64,000 nucleotides of DNA from Castellaniella sp034674885 (lineage in GTDB: Bacteria; Pseudomonadota; Gammaproteobacteria; Burkholderiales; Burkholderiaceae_B). This document shows, piece after piece, positions 31,341-40,932 of the stretch. The DNA is taken from the NCBI RefSeq assembly GCF_034674885.1, contig NZ_JAUCDS010000005.1:1-64000 (forward strand), written 5' to 3'. Position 1 is the stretch's first letter. Each line of letters opens with the position of its first letter. The position numbers and the translations under genes are program-made. The notes beneath the pieces are model-generated. The model saw only the letters and a program-made list of their open reading frames with translations. It was not told the DNA's origin and did not search any database.

Positions 31341-34196
31341 ATGTGGATACACCCCAACTACCAGGCGGGTGCGCGTCGCGCCTTTCGTTCTGTCAGTGTG
31401 TTGATGGCGCTGCTGATTCTGGTCAGCAGCCTGACGTTTCCTGCGTCCTTTCATGAAATCGCCCACTATCTGCCGCTGCACAATCTGACCGAAGCCGTCT
31501 CCGTGATCGTGGCCTCGCTGATATTCGCAGTGCTTTGGGCCAGTCGCCATGAAGTCCTGCCCGGCAACATGGTCCTGCTGGGCAGCACCTTTCTGGGGGT
31601 TGCGCTGCTGGATTTCCTGCATGTCCTGGCCTATCAGGGCATGCCCGAACTCATCACCCCCAACCTGGATGCGGACAAGGCCATTTATTTCTGGCTGCTG
31701 GCGCGCCTGTTCAGTGCGCTGGGCTTGCTGGCGATTGCGGTTCTGGCCTGGAAGGATCGCGCCATTCGCGTCCCCTTGGGGGGGCAGGTGGTGGGCGTGC
31801 TGGTCCTGGTGGCAGGGCTGACCGCACTGTATTTCCTGCAACCGGACAGCATCCCGCAGACCTTCATCCCCGGCCAGGGGCTGACCTCCTTCAAGATCTT
31901 TGCGGAATACGGCCTCATTGCGCTGTACCTGGCGGCGGCGCTGCTGTTCTGGCTGCGCATGCGCCAGCCTCGGAATTACAACGTCAGCGACTTGTTCGTG
32001 GCGGCCTGTGTCATGGCGCAGGGCGAGTTCTTCCTCACCCTGTACGAGGGGGTCACGGATATCTACATTCTTTTTGGCCACATCTACAAGGTCGTGGCCT
32101 ACCTGTTCCTGTACCGGGCCGTCTTCGTCGAAGCCGTGCAGCATCCCTATGCCTTGCTGCGGGATTCCCAGGACCGGCTGCAGGCGACGCTCGACGCCAT
32201 GCCCGATCTGGTGTTCAACATGGACGCCGACGGCCGCTATCTGTCGGTCCACACCAGCCGTCCGTCGGATCTGTCCGAGCCCGCGGATCAATTGCTGGGG
32301 CGCACCGTCAGTGACCTCCTGCAGCCCAGGGACGCTCGGATCGTGCTGGACGCGCTGCAAGAGGCCGCAGTGCAGGGGCAATCCCAGGGCAAGATCATTA
32401 CCCTGCACGACAGAGAGGGCCAGTCGCGCGAATTCGAACTCTCGGTGGCCCGCAAGGCCGTGCCCCCCGGACAAGCTCCCCAGTTCGTGGTGATCTCGCG
32501 CGATGTCACGGCTCGGCGCAATAGCGAACAGGCCTTGCGCACGCTGTCCACCGCCGTGGTGCAAAGCCCGGTCTCCATGATCATCACCGACAGCCAGGCC
32601 CGGGTCGAGTTCGTCAACGAGGCCTTCACGCGCATCAGCGGCTATACGGCTGCCGAAGTCGTGGGCCGCAGCCTGCGTCGGCTGAAACCTGCCCGCACGC
32701 CTGCTACCAAGTTTCGCGCCATGTGGGAGCAGTTGGCGCAGGGTCTGGCATGGCGCGGCGAATGGCAGAATCTCAGCAAAAGCGGCCGAGAATACACCGA
32801 ATCCGTACTGATCTATCCAGTGCGCGATGCCCAGGGACGCGTCACCAACTACCTGGCCCACAACGAAGACGTGACGGAAAAGCGCCGGGCAGACGAACGC
32901 ATCCGGCTGCTGTCGCAGTTCGACCAGCTCACCGGGCTCCCCAATCGGGACCAGTTGCGCGAGCTGTGTCGCGATGCCATGGATCGCGGCGACGGCATGG
33001 CCGCCCTGTGGATGGACCTGGACCACTTCAAGGCCGTCAACGATTCCCTGGGCCACCATGTCGGCGATGCCTTGCTGCAGGAAATGGCCCGGCGCTTGCG
33101 CGCCCAGCTGCCGGCTGCAGCCTTTCTGTCACGGTATTCGGGGGATGATTTCGTCGCCTTGGTGCCCGGGGCCACCCAGCAGCAGGCCATGGCGCAGGCG
33201 CGGGCTCTGCTGCAGGCGGTGTCGTTACCGCTGCGGCTGGCCGATCAGGACATCTTCAGTTCGGCCACGATCGGGGTGGCCCTCTATCCCGACGATGCGG
33301 CAGCGTTCGACACCTTGTTGAAAAGCGCGGAAACCGCCATGTACCGTGCCAAAAGCGATGGGCGCCATCGGGTGGGGATGTTCACGCCCGAAATGCAGGC
33401 CCAAGTCAGCCGTGAACTGATGCTGGGCAATGCGCTCAAGCAAGCCCTGGCCAATCGGGAACTGTTCCTGGTCTATCAGCCGCAGTTCGCTCTCAAGGAC
33501 GGCGCCATCCTGGGCGCCGAGGCGCTGCTGCGCTGGGAATCGCCGCAATGGGGGAGGGTGCCGCCTTCGGAATTCATCCGCATCGCCGAGGCCAACGGCC
33601 TGATCATTCCCATCGGTGAATGGGTGCTGCGTACTGCCATGCAGCAACTGCGTCAATGGCGGGACCAGGGCTTGCCCGAATTGTGCATCGCCGTGAACCT
33701 GTCGGCCGTGCAGTTCAACCAGCCCGACCTCCCGGGCCAGATCAAGCGGATTCTGGCCGATACGGGGGTGCCGGCCAGTCAGCTGGAACTGGAACTGACG
33801 GAAGCCGTGGCCATGAAGGCGCCGGAATCAGTGGCGCAACGCATGGAAGAACTGTCGCATTTCGGGGTCCGGTTCGCCATCGATGATTTCGGCACCGGCT
33901 ATTCATCGCTCAGCTACCTGAAGCGCTTCAAGCTGCACAAGCTGAAGATCGACCAGTCTTTCGTGCGCGACATCAATGTAGATCCGGAAGACCAGGCCAT
34001 CGCCACGGCCATCATCCAACTGTCGCGCAGCCTGGGCCTGCGCACCATCGCCGAAGGCGTGGAAACCGCCGAGCAGCAGGAATTCCTGAGAGCCAATGGC
34101 TGCGAAGAGGTTCAGGGCTATTACTACAGCCGACCGCTGACGGCGGATGTCTTCGCCGCCTTTGTGAAGGATCACCGGACACAGCCGGAGGCCTGA
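31341..34196 (+). CDS. MASE3-PAS-PAS-GGDEF-EAL cyclic di-GMP enzyme
   Basis: A 951-residue inner-membrane protein. An N-terminal MASE3-like sensor (1-250; LLDFLHVLAYQGMP is characteristic) is followed by two PAS domains (about 275-395, 395-515), GGDEF (about 520-680) and EAL (690-945). The cyclase motif reads SGDDF (600-604) instead of GGDEF, which may reduce or abolish synthesis. The phosphodiesterase motifs look intact: EAL at 727-729 (EALLRW), DDFGTGYSSLSYLKR, and KIDQSFVRDI. The net activity is more likely c-di-GMP breakdown (inference). Confidence 0.93.
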   Translation: MWIHPNYQAGARRAFRSVSVLMALLILVSSLTFPASFHEIAHYLPLHNLTEAVSVIVASLIFAVLWASRHEVLPGNMVLLGSTFLGVALLDFLHVLAYQGMPELITPNLDADKAIYFWLLARLFSALGLLAIAVLAWKDRAIRVPLGGQVVGVLVLVAGLTALYFLQPDSIPQTFIPGQGLTSFKIFAEYGLIALYLAAALLFWLRMRQPRNYNVSDLFVAACVMAQGEFFLTLYEGVTDIYILFGHIYKVVAYLFLYRAVFVEAVQHPYALLRDSQDRLQATLDAMPDLVFNMDADGRYLSVHTSRPSDLSEPADQLLGRTVSDLLQPRDARIVLDALQEAAVQGQSQGKIITLHDREGQSREFELSVARKAVPPGQAPQFVVISRDVTARRNSEQALRTLSTAVVQSPVSMIITDSQARVEFVNEAFTRISGYTAAEVVGRSLRRLKPARTPATKFRAMWEQLAQGLAWRGEWQNLSKSGREYTESVLIYPVRDAQGRVTNYLAHNEDVTEKRRADERIRLLSQFDQLTGLPNRDQLRELCRDAMDRGDGMAALWMDLDHFKAVNDSLGHHVGDALLQEMARRLRAQLPAAAFLSRYSGDDFVALVPGATQQQAMAQARALLQAVSLPLRLADQDIFSSATIGVALYPDDAAAFDTLLKSAETAMYRAKSDGRHRVGMFTPEMQAQVSRELMLGNALKQALANRELFLVYQPQFALKDGAILGAEALLRWESPQWGRVPPSEFIRIAEANGLIIPIGEWVLRTAMQQLRQWRDQGLPELCIAVNLSAVQFNQPDLPGQIKRILADTGVPASQLELELTEAVAMKAPESVAQRMEELSHFGVRFAIDDFGTGYSSLSYLKRFKLHKLKIDQSFVRDINVDPEDQAIATAIIQLSRSLGLRTIAEGVETAEQQEFLRANGCEEVQGYYYSRPLTADVFAAFVKDHRTQPEA

Positions 34197-34247
34197 GCCC
34201 GCGCCGCATCCCGGGCCGGGATGGACGTGGGTTAGCCTAACGGCACG

Positions 34248-36398
34248 CTAGAATCGTTCCCAGATCGTCATTTCCGACAGCGTGTGCTGGAATTTGCGCC
34301 GAGTCTCGCGGATCACGAAGGGCACGTCGGTGGGGCCCGACACCCGCCGGAAATGGCTGCCCAGGTGATCCTGCAGGCCGTCCAGTGTGGTGTAGTTCTC
34401 GGCGTCTTTCTTGAACCCGCCGATCCAGGCCTGGCGCGGCGTGTGTTCTTCCAGCCAAGTGTAGGGCGAGGCGATCACCAGCAGACCGCCGGGGACGATG
34501 CGCTCGTGGATCTGGTCCAGGAACCGGGCCGGATCGTATAGCCGGTCGATCAGATTGGCGGCCAGCACCAGGTCGTATTGCGAGAACTGGGGTTTCAGGT
34601 TGCAGGCGTCGCCCTGGTAGAACTCGACCCGGCCGATCATATCCTGCAGGCCCAGGTCAGCCAGGCTGCGGGCCTTGTAGGACACCAGATCGCCCTCGTC
34701 GGTCAGGGTGTAGCGCAACTGGCCGGACTGGATCAGCTGCACGCCCTGGTTGATGAAGCGGGCCGAGAAATCCACTCCGGTGACCTGCTCGAAGGCGCGT
34801 GCCAGTTCGAAGGTGGCCCGTCCCGATGCGCAGCCCAGGTCCAGGGCGCGGCGGCGGGGTCGATCGCCCATGGCGGCGATGGCGTGCTGCGCCAGCGCCT
34901 GCGAGAAATTCGGTACACCGAAATAGGTGTCGCCGTAATGGAATTCGGCGTATTCGGACATGAGTTTGTCGGTTTCGTAGTAGGCGGCGGGAGCCTCGGC
35001 CGGAGCGTGCGAAATCACGTAGCGGAACCCGGCATGCTGGAAGAAATGCCGCCGGAAGGCATAGCGCGAGGCGCGCACGGCCTCGTTGCCGCAGGCGATC
35101 CAGGACCCGCCCTTGATCAGGTTGTGCCGGCCATCGAAGGTCGGGGTGGTGAAATCGTCGTAGATCGGATGGACGTCAAAGCCGTTGAACGGATAGGTGG
35201 GGGTTTCCGTCCATTGCCAGACGTTGCCCACCACGTCGAACCAGTCTCCGTGGGCGTAGCGATCGACCGGGCAGGATGAGGCCCCGTGATCCAGGTGCAG
35301 ATTGGCGGCGCAGGGCCGGTCGTCGGGATCGTGCAGCCCTGCGGCATCGTACAGCCGGTACCATTCGTCCTCGGTAGGCATGCGCACGGGCTGGCCGGTT
35401 TCGGCGGCCTTCCAGTTGCAGAAGGCCTTGGCCTCCAGGTAGTTGACCTCTACGGGCCAGGACCAGGGCATGGGGATTTCACCGGTCATCAGGCGCAAGG
35501 CCCAGCCCTGGGTCTTCTTTACCCAGAACGTCGGGTGTTCGGCCTGGCTGAAGGCCAGCCACTGGCGGCCTTCTTCGGTCCAGTCGCGGTGATTGCGATA
35601 GCCACCCGCCTCGACGAAGGCCAGGAATTCCTGGTTGCTGACCAGGTAGCGGCTGGCCTGGAAGGATTCGATCTCTGCCGTATGGGTGCCGTATTCGTTG
35701 TCCCAACCGTATTGCGGATCGGTGAAGGCCTTGCCGACCTGCACCGTCCCGCCCGGAACCCGAACGGTTTCGTTGTGTGGGGCGGCTGCGCCCGCATCGG
35801 CCTGGGGTTCCCAACCGGCGGCTGGCCGCACATATTTCAGTGCGTGCTGGCGGATCAGCACAGACGAGGTTTCCAGGTGGATGCGTTCGTGTTCGATCCC
35901 CATGATGATGGCCCACCAGGGGTTCTGCCAGTCGATCGGGGATTGCAGGGGCGCATGGTCGATCAGGTCGCAGACCATCCGACGCACCCGGTCGCGGTAG
36001 GCCCGGACTTCGGCCACGGTTGGCCAGTCGTAGTTCTGCTCGTCCAGGTCGTCCCAGCTCATTTCGTCCACGCCAACGGCAAAAGTGGATTCCAGGCGCT
36101 GATCCAGGCGCTGATCGATCATGCGTGTCAGGAGCAGTTTGTTGACGAAGAATGTGGCGGTGTGGCCGAAATAGAAGATCAGGGGGTGGCGCAGCGCGAT
36201 GGGCTTGACGAAATAGGCCTCGTCGTTGGCCAGACATTGGAACAGCGATTCGTAGCGGTCGCAGGTTTCCAGGAAGTACTGCCGGATCGATGCCCGTAAC
36301 TGATCGGTGTCCGGCTCGGCCAGGTTCGGTGTGCGCATGAATCGCGCCGATCGCAGAGGGGCCGGGACGGGGGAGATCGGGGTGGCAGTGGAAGGCAT
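34248..36398 (-). CDS. ovoA: 5-histidylcysteine sulfoxide synthase / 4-mercaptohistidine N1-methyltransferase (ovothiol biosynthesis)
   Basis: A 716-residue fusion. An N-terminal DinB-like iron domain has His79 (FGHTATF) and His170-x3-His174-x-Glu176 (EHERIHLE) as likely Fe ligands. A formylglycine-generating-enzyme-like domain (about 205-460) follows, then a SAM methyltransferase (about 480-716; ALDLGCASGRATFELA). OvoA joins cysteine to C5 of histidine using O2, and its C-terminal half methylates the final thiolhistidine. Distinguished from EgtB by this fused methyltransferase. The sulfoxide lyase OvoB is not seen nearby. Confidence 0.92.
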   Translation of the reverse strand: MPSTATPISPVPAPLRSARFMRTPNLAEPDTDQLRASIRQYFLETCDRYESLFQCLANDEAYFVKPIALRHPLIFYFGHTATFFVNKLLLTRMIDQRLDQRLESTFAVGVDEMSWDDLDEQNYDWPTVAEVRAYRDRVRRMVCDLIDHAPLQSPIDWQNPWWAIIMGIEHERIHLETSSVLIRQHALKYVRPAAGWEPQADAGAAAPHNETVRVPGGTVQVGKAFTDPQYGWDNEYGTHTAEIESFQASRYLVSNQEFLAFVEAGGYRNHRDWTEEGRQWLAFSQAEHPTFWVKKTQGWALRLMTGEIPMPWSWPVEVNYLEAKAFCNWKAAETGQPVRMPTEDEWYRLYDAAGLHDPDDRPCAANLHLDHGASSCPVDRYAHGDWFDVVGNVWQWTETPTYPFNGFDVHPIYDDFTTPTFDGRHNLIKGGSWIACGNEAVRASRYAFRRHFFQHAGFRYVISHAPAEAPAAYYETDKLMSEYAEFHYGDTYFGVPNFSQALAQHAIAAMGDRPRRRALDLGCASGRATFELARAFEQVTGVDFSARFINQGVQLIQSGQLRYTLTDEGDLVSYKARSLADLGLQDMIGRVEFYQGDACNLKPQFSQYDLVLAANLIDRLYDPARFLDQIHERIVPGGLLVIASPYTWLEEHTPRQAWIGGFKKDAENYTTLDGLQDHLGSHFRRVSGPTDVPFVIRETRRKFQHTLSEMTIWERF

Positions 36399-36548
36399 GA
36401 GGATATCCGGACGAAATGGTAAATATGCGAACGCTTCAGCCTAACATGGCAGTGCGGCGGGAAAAAGATCGCATGGCTTCAGCTTCACATGCATAATGCA
36501 TTGATGCAGCATAACCCTGATACGTTTCATGGGGGGGCTTGAAGGGGC

Positions 36549-38495
36549 ATGGAATGCAGGCATGGTCGGATCATCGGCCGGGGGCGGCGCGCTTCGCGAA
36601 TACGTGAACGCGTGTGCCTGTCGTGGCTGATCGCGCGGGTGATGCTGGGCGTCTGGCTGATGCTGGTCGTGCCGCAGGCCGCCATGGCTCAGCCCCTGGC
36701 GGCGGCCTGCCCGACCCGCTCCCTGTCTCCGGTGCAGCCGGATATCCCGTCGCTGGCCGACGTCTGTTTCGTGCGGGACGAACAGCAGTCCCTGGGGCCG
36801 GAAGACGTGCTCAGCGGCCGCTGGCCCGTCCAGCGCCGCGATGCTGACCATCTGGTCTTCGCGCACACCCAGGCGGCATACTGGGTCTACGTACCGCTGC
36901 GCAATTCCGACTTGGTCTCGCACGCCTGGTTCCTGCAGCTGGACTATCCCTTGCTCGACGACGTGGATTTCTGGGTCTACGACCTGGATCCCGCCGGTGC
37001 CGGCGCAGCGCCGGTCCTGCTGCGTGTCGAGCGCATGGGCGATGCGCGCCCCTTCGGGCTGCGTCCCGTCAATCACCGCCTGTTCCTGCTGCCGCTGGAC
37101 TTCAAGCCGGGGCAATCCCTGGGGGTGGTGATCCGGGTGCGCAGCAACGGTGCCATCAACATCCCTCTGTCCCTGCATACGGCGGAATCCGCGCTGGCCG
37201 GCACCCAGGGACACAGCCTGGCGCAAGGCATGTTCATGGGCGCGCTGGGGCTGCTGGCCATTTTCAACCTGACGCTGTTCCTGCGCCTGCGGATCCTGCA
37301 GCCGCTGTACACCGCTATCTACATCCTGTGCGCGGGCCTGTTCCTGACGTCGATGTCGGGGCTCAGTTTCCAATACCTGTGGCCGGATTCCCCCTGGTTG
37401 GCCAATGTCTCGGTGCCGGTGACCGAAGTGCTGGCCATCCTCAGCCTGCTGCTGTTCACACGGGCGTTCCTGGATGTGCGTTCCGGCCGCCAGCCGCGCC
37501 ATGCGCTGGTGATCCAGTGTCTGTTTGTCGTTGGCGTGGTGCTGCTGGCAGCCAGTTTCTGGGCGCCGTATGCGCTCATCATCAAGATCAATACCGTGTA
37601 TGCCCTGGTCAGCATGCTGTGCATGTTCGGCATCGGGCTGCGGCATGGGCGGCAGGGCGAACGCGCTGCCCGCTGGTACGCGGCGTCCTGGCTGGTCTTC
37701 TATGCCGGCTTCCTGCTCTACAGCCTGGCCGCCTTTGGCTACATCCCAGGCTTCATGGCCCAGGAACGCTGGATGCAGGCCGCCCTGGGCAGCCAGATGT
37801 TCTTGCTGACCTATGCTGAAATCATGCAATTGCGCGAGCTGCTGGACCGCGCCTTGCGGATCGAGTCCTCGGCCCGCAGTTCCCTGCAACACGAAGTCCA
37901 GGCACGCACCGCCGATCTGCGCACTGCCCTGGGGGCGCTGCAGCAGGCCAATCAGCAGTTGCGCGAACTGACTCTGCACGACCCCCTGACCGGCCTGCTG
38001 AACCGGCGCGGGCTGGACGAATCCCTGGAACAGGTGCTGGATCAATCGGGTCGAGAAGATTCCTGCGCGGTGCTGGCCGTCTTTGATCTGGACCATTTCA
38101 AGCGTGTCAACGATGAATACGGCCACGATGTCGGCGATCACGTCCTGAAATGGGTCGCCGAAGTCCTGGGCAATCTCCTGCGGCGCAAATCGGACGTGCT
38201 GGCCCGTTTCGGTGGCGAGGAATTCGTCGTCCTGCTGCCAGGCGCGACACTGGATGACGCCGCCGTCCTGATCCGGCGGGTGCTGGAGCATGTGCGCCTG
38301 CATTCCGTGGATCTGGAAGATGGCCGTCGGCTGTCGCTGACCCTGAGCGCGGGGGCCGCAGCCTGGCAGCCCGGAGACACGGCGCAGTCCTTGTTCAGGC
38401 GTGCCGACGCCTGCCTGTATCGCGCCAAGGACACCGGGCGCGACCGCCTGGTGATCGATTCAGACCAGGACAGCCTCGCCGACCTGGCCTCGTAA
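36549..38495 (+). CDS. 7TMR-DISM sensor diguanylate cyclase
   Basis: A 648-residue protein: N-terminal hydrophobic export segment (about 24-48), a periplasmic 7TMR-DISMED2 carbohydrate-binding-like domain (about 60-205), seven membrane helices (about 215-430), a coiled coil (435-475: SLQHEVQARTADLRTALG), and GGDEF (about 480-640). The motif GGEEF at 555-559 is intact, and RKSD five residues upstream is a proper RxxD product-inhibition site. Predicted active and feedback-inhibited cyclase with a periplasmic ligand. AAGGGG precedes the start. The last 36 bases overlap the convergent DeoR gene. Confidence 0.92.
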   Translation: MECRHGRIIGRGRRASRIRERVCLSWLIARVMLGVWLMLVVPQAAMAQPLAAACPTRSLSPVQPDIPSLADVCFVRDEQQSLGPEDVLSGRWPVQRRDADHLVFAHTQAAYWVYVPLRNSDLVSHAWFLQLDYPLLDDVDFWVYDLDPAGAGAAPVLLRVERMGDARPFGLRPVNHRLFLLPLDFKPGQSLGVVIRVRSNGAINIPLSLHTAESALAGTQGHSLAQGMFMGALGLLAIFNLTLFLRLRILQPLYTAIYILCAGLFLTSMSGLSFQYLWPDSPWLANVSVPVTEVLAILSLLLFTRAFLDVRSGRQPRHALVIQCLFVVGVVLLAASFWAPYALIIKINTVYALVSMLCMFGIGLRHGRQGERAARWYAASWLVFYAGFLLYSLAAFGYIPGFMAQERWMQAALGSQMFLLTYAEIMQLRELLDRALRIESSARSSLQHEVQARTADLRTALGALQQANQQLRELTLHDPLTGLLNRRGLDESLEQVLDQSGREDSCAVLAVFDLDHFKRVNDEYGHDVGDHVLKWVAEVLGNLLRRKSDVLARFGGEEFVVLLPGATLDDAAVLIRRVLEHVRLHSVDLEDGRRLSLTLSAGAAAWQPGDTAQSLFRRADACLYRAKDTGRDRLVIDSDQDSLADLAS

Positions 38496-39224
38496 GTCCT
38501 CGTAGCCGTCCGCGTCCTGGGCCGCGTGGTTCGAGAACAGGCGGTCGATGCGGTTGGCGGGGCAGAACGTCTCGCGGCTGGCCGCGCCGATCTTGCTGTG
38601 GTCGGCCAGGATCCAGGTTTCGTTGGCGCCTGCGGACATGGCGCGAGCGATCACGGCTTCGTCGTGCAGGAAACTGGAGGCCCCCTGGCGTGCGTTGACC
38701 GCCACCGGGGACAGTAGCGCGATGTCGGCGTGGAAGTCCTGGATCTTCAGGATGGTCGAAGACCCCGTAGTCGAAAACAGTTCGGTGTTCAGCGAGCCGG
38801 GCAGGATGATGACCTGGCTGTCGGGGGCCGGACGTGATTCCGTGAAGCAGGCTGCCGCACTGAGCGAATTGGTGATCAGGGTCAGGCCGCTGAGCTGGGT
38901 CAGTTCCCTGGCCAGGATGGTCGTGGTGCTGCCGGCGTCCATGAACAGCGTCAGGGGGGCCCGCAGGCGCTGTGCGACGGCCCGGGCGATGGCCTTTTTG
39001 GCCGCGACGTGGATGGTGTTGCGTTTGTCCAGGGGCGGTTCGTCGCTCAGGTGGATGGCGCCGCCATGCACCCGCTGCAGCAGCCCCAGGGCCTCCATTT
39101 CCAGGAAATCGCGGCGCACGGTCTCGCGCGAGACGCCCAGTTCCCGCATGGCGTGTTCCGTGGTGATGCGGTCATGCCGCTGCAGCAGGGAACGGATCTT
39201 CTGGTGGCGCGCCTCGGCCCACAT
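38460..39224 (-). CDS. DeoR-family transcriptional regulator
   Basis: A 254-residue repressor with DeoR HTH (residues 4-55: RITTEHAMRELGVSRETVRRDFLEMEALGLLQRVHGGAI) and a sugar-phosphate-sensing C-terminal domain (DAGSTTTILARELTQL; IALLSPVAVNARQGASSFLHDEA). It is the last gene of an ABC importer operon, 1 base after the permease stop. The effector is probably a phosphorylated metabolite, which is consistent with an organophosphorus transport role. Confidence 0.92.
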   Translation of the reverse strand: MWAEARHQKIRSLLQRHDRITTEHAMRELGVSRETVRRDFLEMEALGLLQRVHGGAIHLSDEPPLDKRNTIHVAAKKAIARAVAQRLRAPLTLFMDAGSTTTILARELTQLSGLTLITNSLSAAACFTESRPAPDSQVIILPGSLNTELFSTTGSSTILKIQDFHADIALLSPVAVNARQGASSFLHDEAVIARAMSAGANETWILADHSKIGAASRETFCPANRIDRLFSNHAAQDADGYEDLRGQVGEAVLV

Positions 39225-39225
39225 C

Positions 39226-40923
39226 TCAGTTCATCCCCACCGTCAGGTTCGGGCGCGCGTAGTGCACCAGCGCCCGCATCAGCAGCATGGCGACCGATAC
39301 CACCAGGATGATGATGGTGGAAAAAGCTGCTGCCTGCGAGACGAAGCCGGATTCGTTCAGGTGCATGACCGACACGGCCGCCACGTTCAGTTCGGGGGTG
39401 ACCAGGAAGATGACGGCGGACAGTGTGACCATGGAGCGCATGAACAGGAAAAAGAATACCGCCAGGACCGTGGGGGCGATGACGGGCAGGATGGCGTCGC
39501 CCATGATGTGGCGCGCTCGGCCGCCCAGGCAGGCGGCGGCTTCTTCCAGGGCCTGGGGCACCATGCGCATGCCGGTGGTCATGGTCAGAAAGCCCTGCGT
39601 ATGGTAGTGATAGAAGTTGCACAAGGCAATCAGCAGCGCCGTGCCGTACAGCCAGTGCAGCGGATAGGCCGGGTCGTTGAAAGTGAAGATGTACGACAGG
39701 CCCATCACCAGGCCGGGCACGCCCACGGGCAGCACGGCCAGCAGATAGACTGCCTTGGCCAGGCGGCCGCTCAGGTTGCGCACGCCGTAGGCCAGCAGGA
39801 ACAGCAGCACGATGCCGATCAGGGCGGCGGCCACCGACACGTAGAGCGTGGTCCAGATGGGTTGGTAGCCTGTCGAGATGTTGACGTTGAAATTGGCCAG
39901 GGTCAGCGTCATGTTGTAGGGCCAGAGCTTGACGAAACTGGCGAAGACCACGACCGCGATGATGGCCCAGATCGCCAGGCAGCACAGATGCGTGACCAGG
40001 CCCAGCACGGTGTCGCGCCAGGGGGCGGGGGCGGGCTGCAACGGAATGCGGTTCTCCGAACTGCCGCCGAACTGTTTCTGGGATGCCACCCGTTCGATGT
40101 ATACCGACAGCAGGGCGGGCAGCAGCAGGATGATGCCGACGACTGAGCCCATGCCGAAATTCTGCTGGCCGGACACCTGGTTGAAGATCTCGGTGGCCAG
40201 CACCCGGTAGTCGCCTGCGATCACGGCGGCGTTGCCGAAGTCGGTGATGGTGATGGTGAAGACCACGAAACCCGCGCTGAGCAGGCCGAACTTGCAGTTG
40301 GGCAGGGTAATGTGAAAAAACTGCTGCGCCGGCGTGGCGCCCATGACGGTGGCGGCATCGTAGTAGCGGGCGTCGGCGTTGCGCAGCGCCGCCTGGATGA
40401 TCATGATGGCCTGCGGCAGCGCGTAGAAGACGTCGGACAGCAGCAGCCCCCAGTAACCGTAGATGTTCTGTTCGATGCCGGTCCAGCGATACAGCAGGCC
40501 GTTGCGCCCCAGCAGAAACAGCAGCCCCAGCCCCTGGACCAGGGACGGCGCCAGCAGCGGCAGCAGCAGGCTGAGTCGCACCCAGGGCTTGCCGGCGATG
40601 GCGCAGCGTTCCAGTGCGTAGGCCATGGGGAAACCCAGCGCCAGGCAGACCACGGTGGTGCTGACGCTGATGGCCAGGCTGTTGATCCCGGCTGTGATCA
40701 GCCCCGGCGTCGACGTGATGGAGGCGTAGTTGTCCAGCCCCAGCGTGCCGTCGAACTGGACAAAGCTTTGCCAGAAGATCGTCAGCAGCGGATAGCCGAA
40801 AAACAGGATCAGGGCCAGGGTCGGGATGGCCACGCACACCCAGACCAGCCATTGTTCGGGGGTTGCGGGCAGCTGCCACCGGCGAGTGGCAGCGGGCAGG
40901 GTTGCCGTCTGTGATGCGCTCAT
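39226..40923 (-). CDS. ABC transporter fused permease (2-aminoethylphosphonate/Fe3+-type)
   Basis: A 565-residue inner-membrane protein containing two binding-protein-dependent permease modules of about six helices each, as in FbpB/PhnV2-type permeases. The permease loop is visible twice (YYDAATVMGATPAQQFFHITLPNCK and LEEAAACLGGRARHIMGDAILPVIAP). The stop is 1 base before the DeoR start and the start 9 bases after the ATPase stop. Its grouping with the binding protein at 41995 favours a 2-aminoethylphosphonate-type importer (AepXVW/PhnSTV2), but iron(III) relatives cannot be excluded by eye. Confidence 0.85.
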   Translation of the reverse strand: MSASQTATLPAATRRWQLPATPEQWLVWVCVAIPTLALILFFGYPLLTIFWQSFVQFDGTLGLDNYASITSTPGLITAGINSLAISVSTTVVCLALGFPMAYALERCAIAGKPWVRLSLLLPLLAPSLVQGLGLLFLLGRNGLLYRWTGIEQNIYGYWGLLLSDVFYALPQAIMIIQAALRNADARYYDAATVMGATPAQQFFHITLPNCKFGLLSAGFVVFTITITDFGNAAVIAGDYRVLATEIFNQVSGQQNFGMGSVVGIILLLPALLSVYIERVASQKQFGGSSENRIPLQPAPAPWRDTVLGLVTHLCCLAIWAIIAVVVFASFVKLWPYNMTLTLANFNVNISTGYQPIWTTLYVSVAAALIGIVLLFLLAYGVRNLSGRLAKAVYLLAVLPVGVPGLVMGLSYIFTFNDPAYPLHWLYGTALLIALCNFYHYHTQGFLTMTTGMRMVPQALEEAAACLGGRARHIMGDAILPVIAPTVLAVFFFLFMRSMVTLSAVIFLVTPELNVAAVSVMHLNESGFVSQAAAFSTIIILVVSVAMLLMRALVHYARPNLTVGMN

Positions 40924-40932
40924 GGCGGGCTC

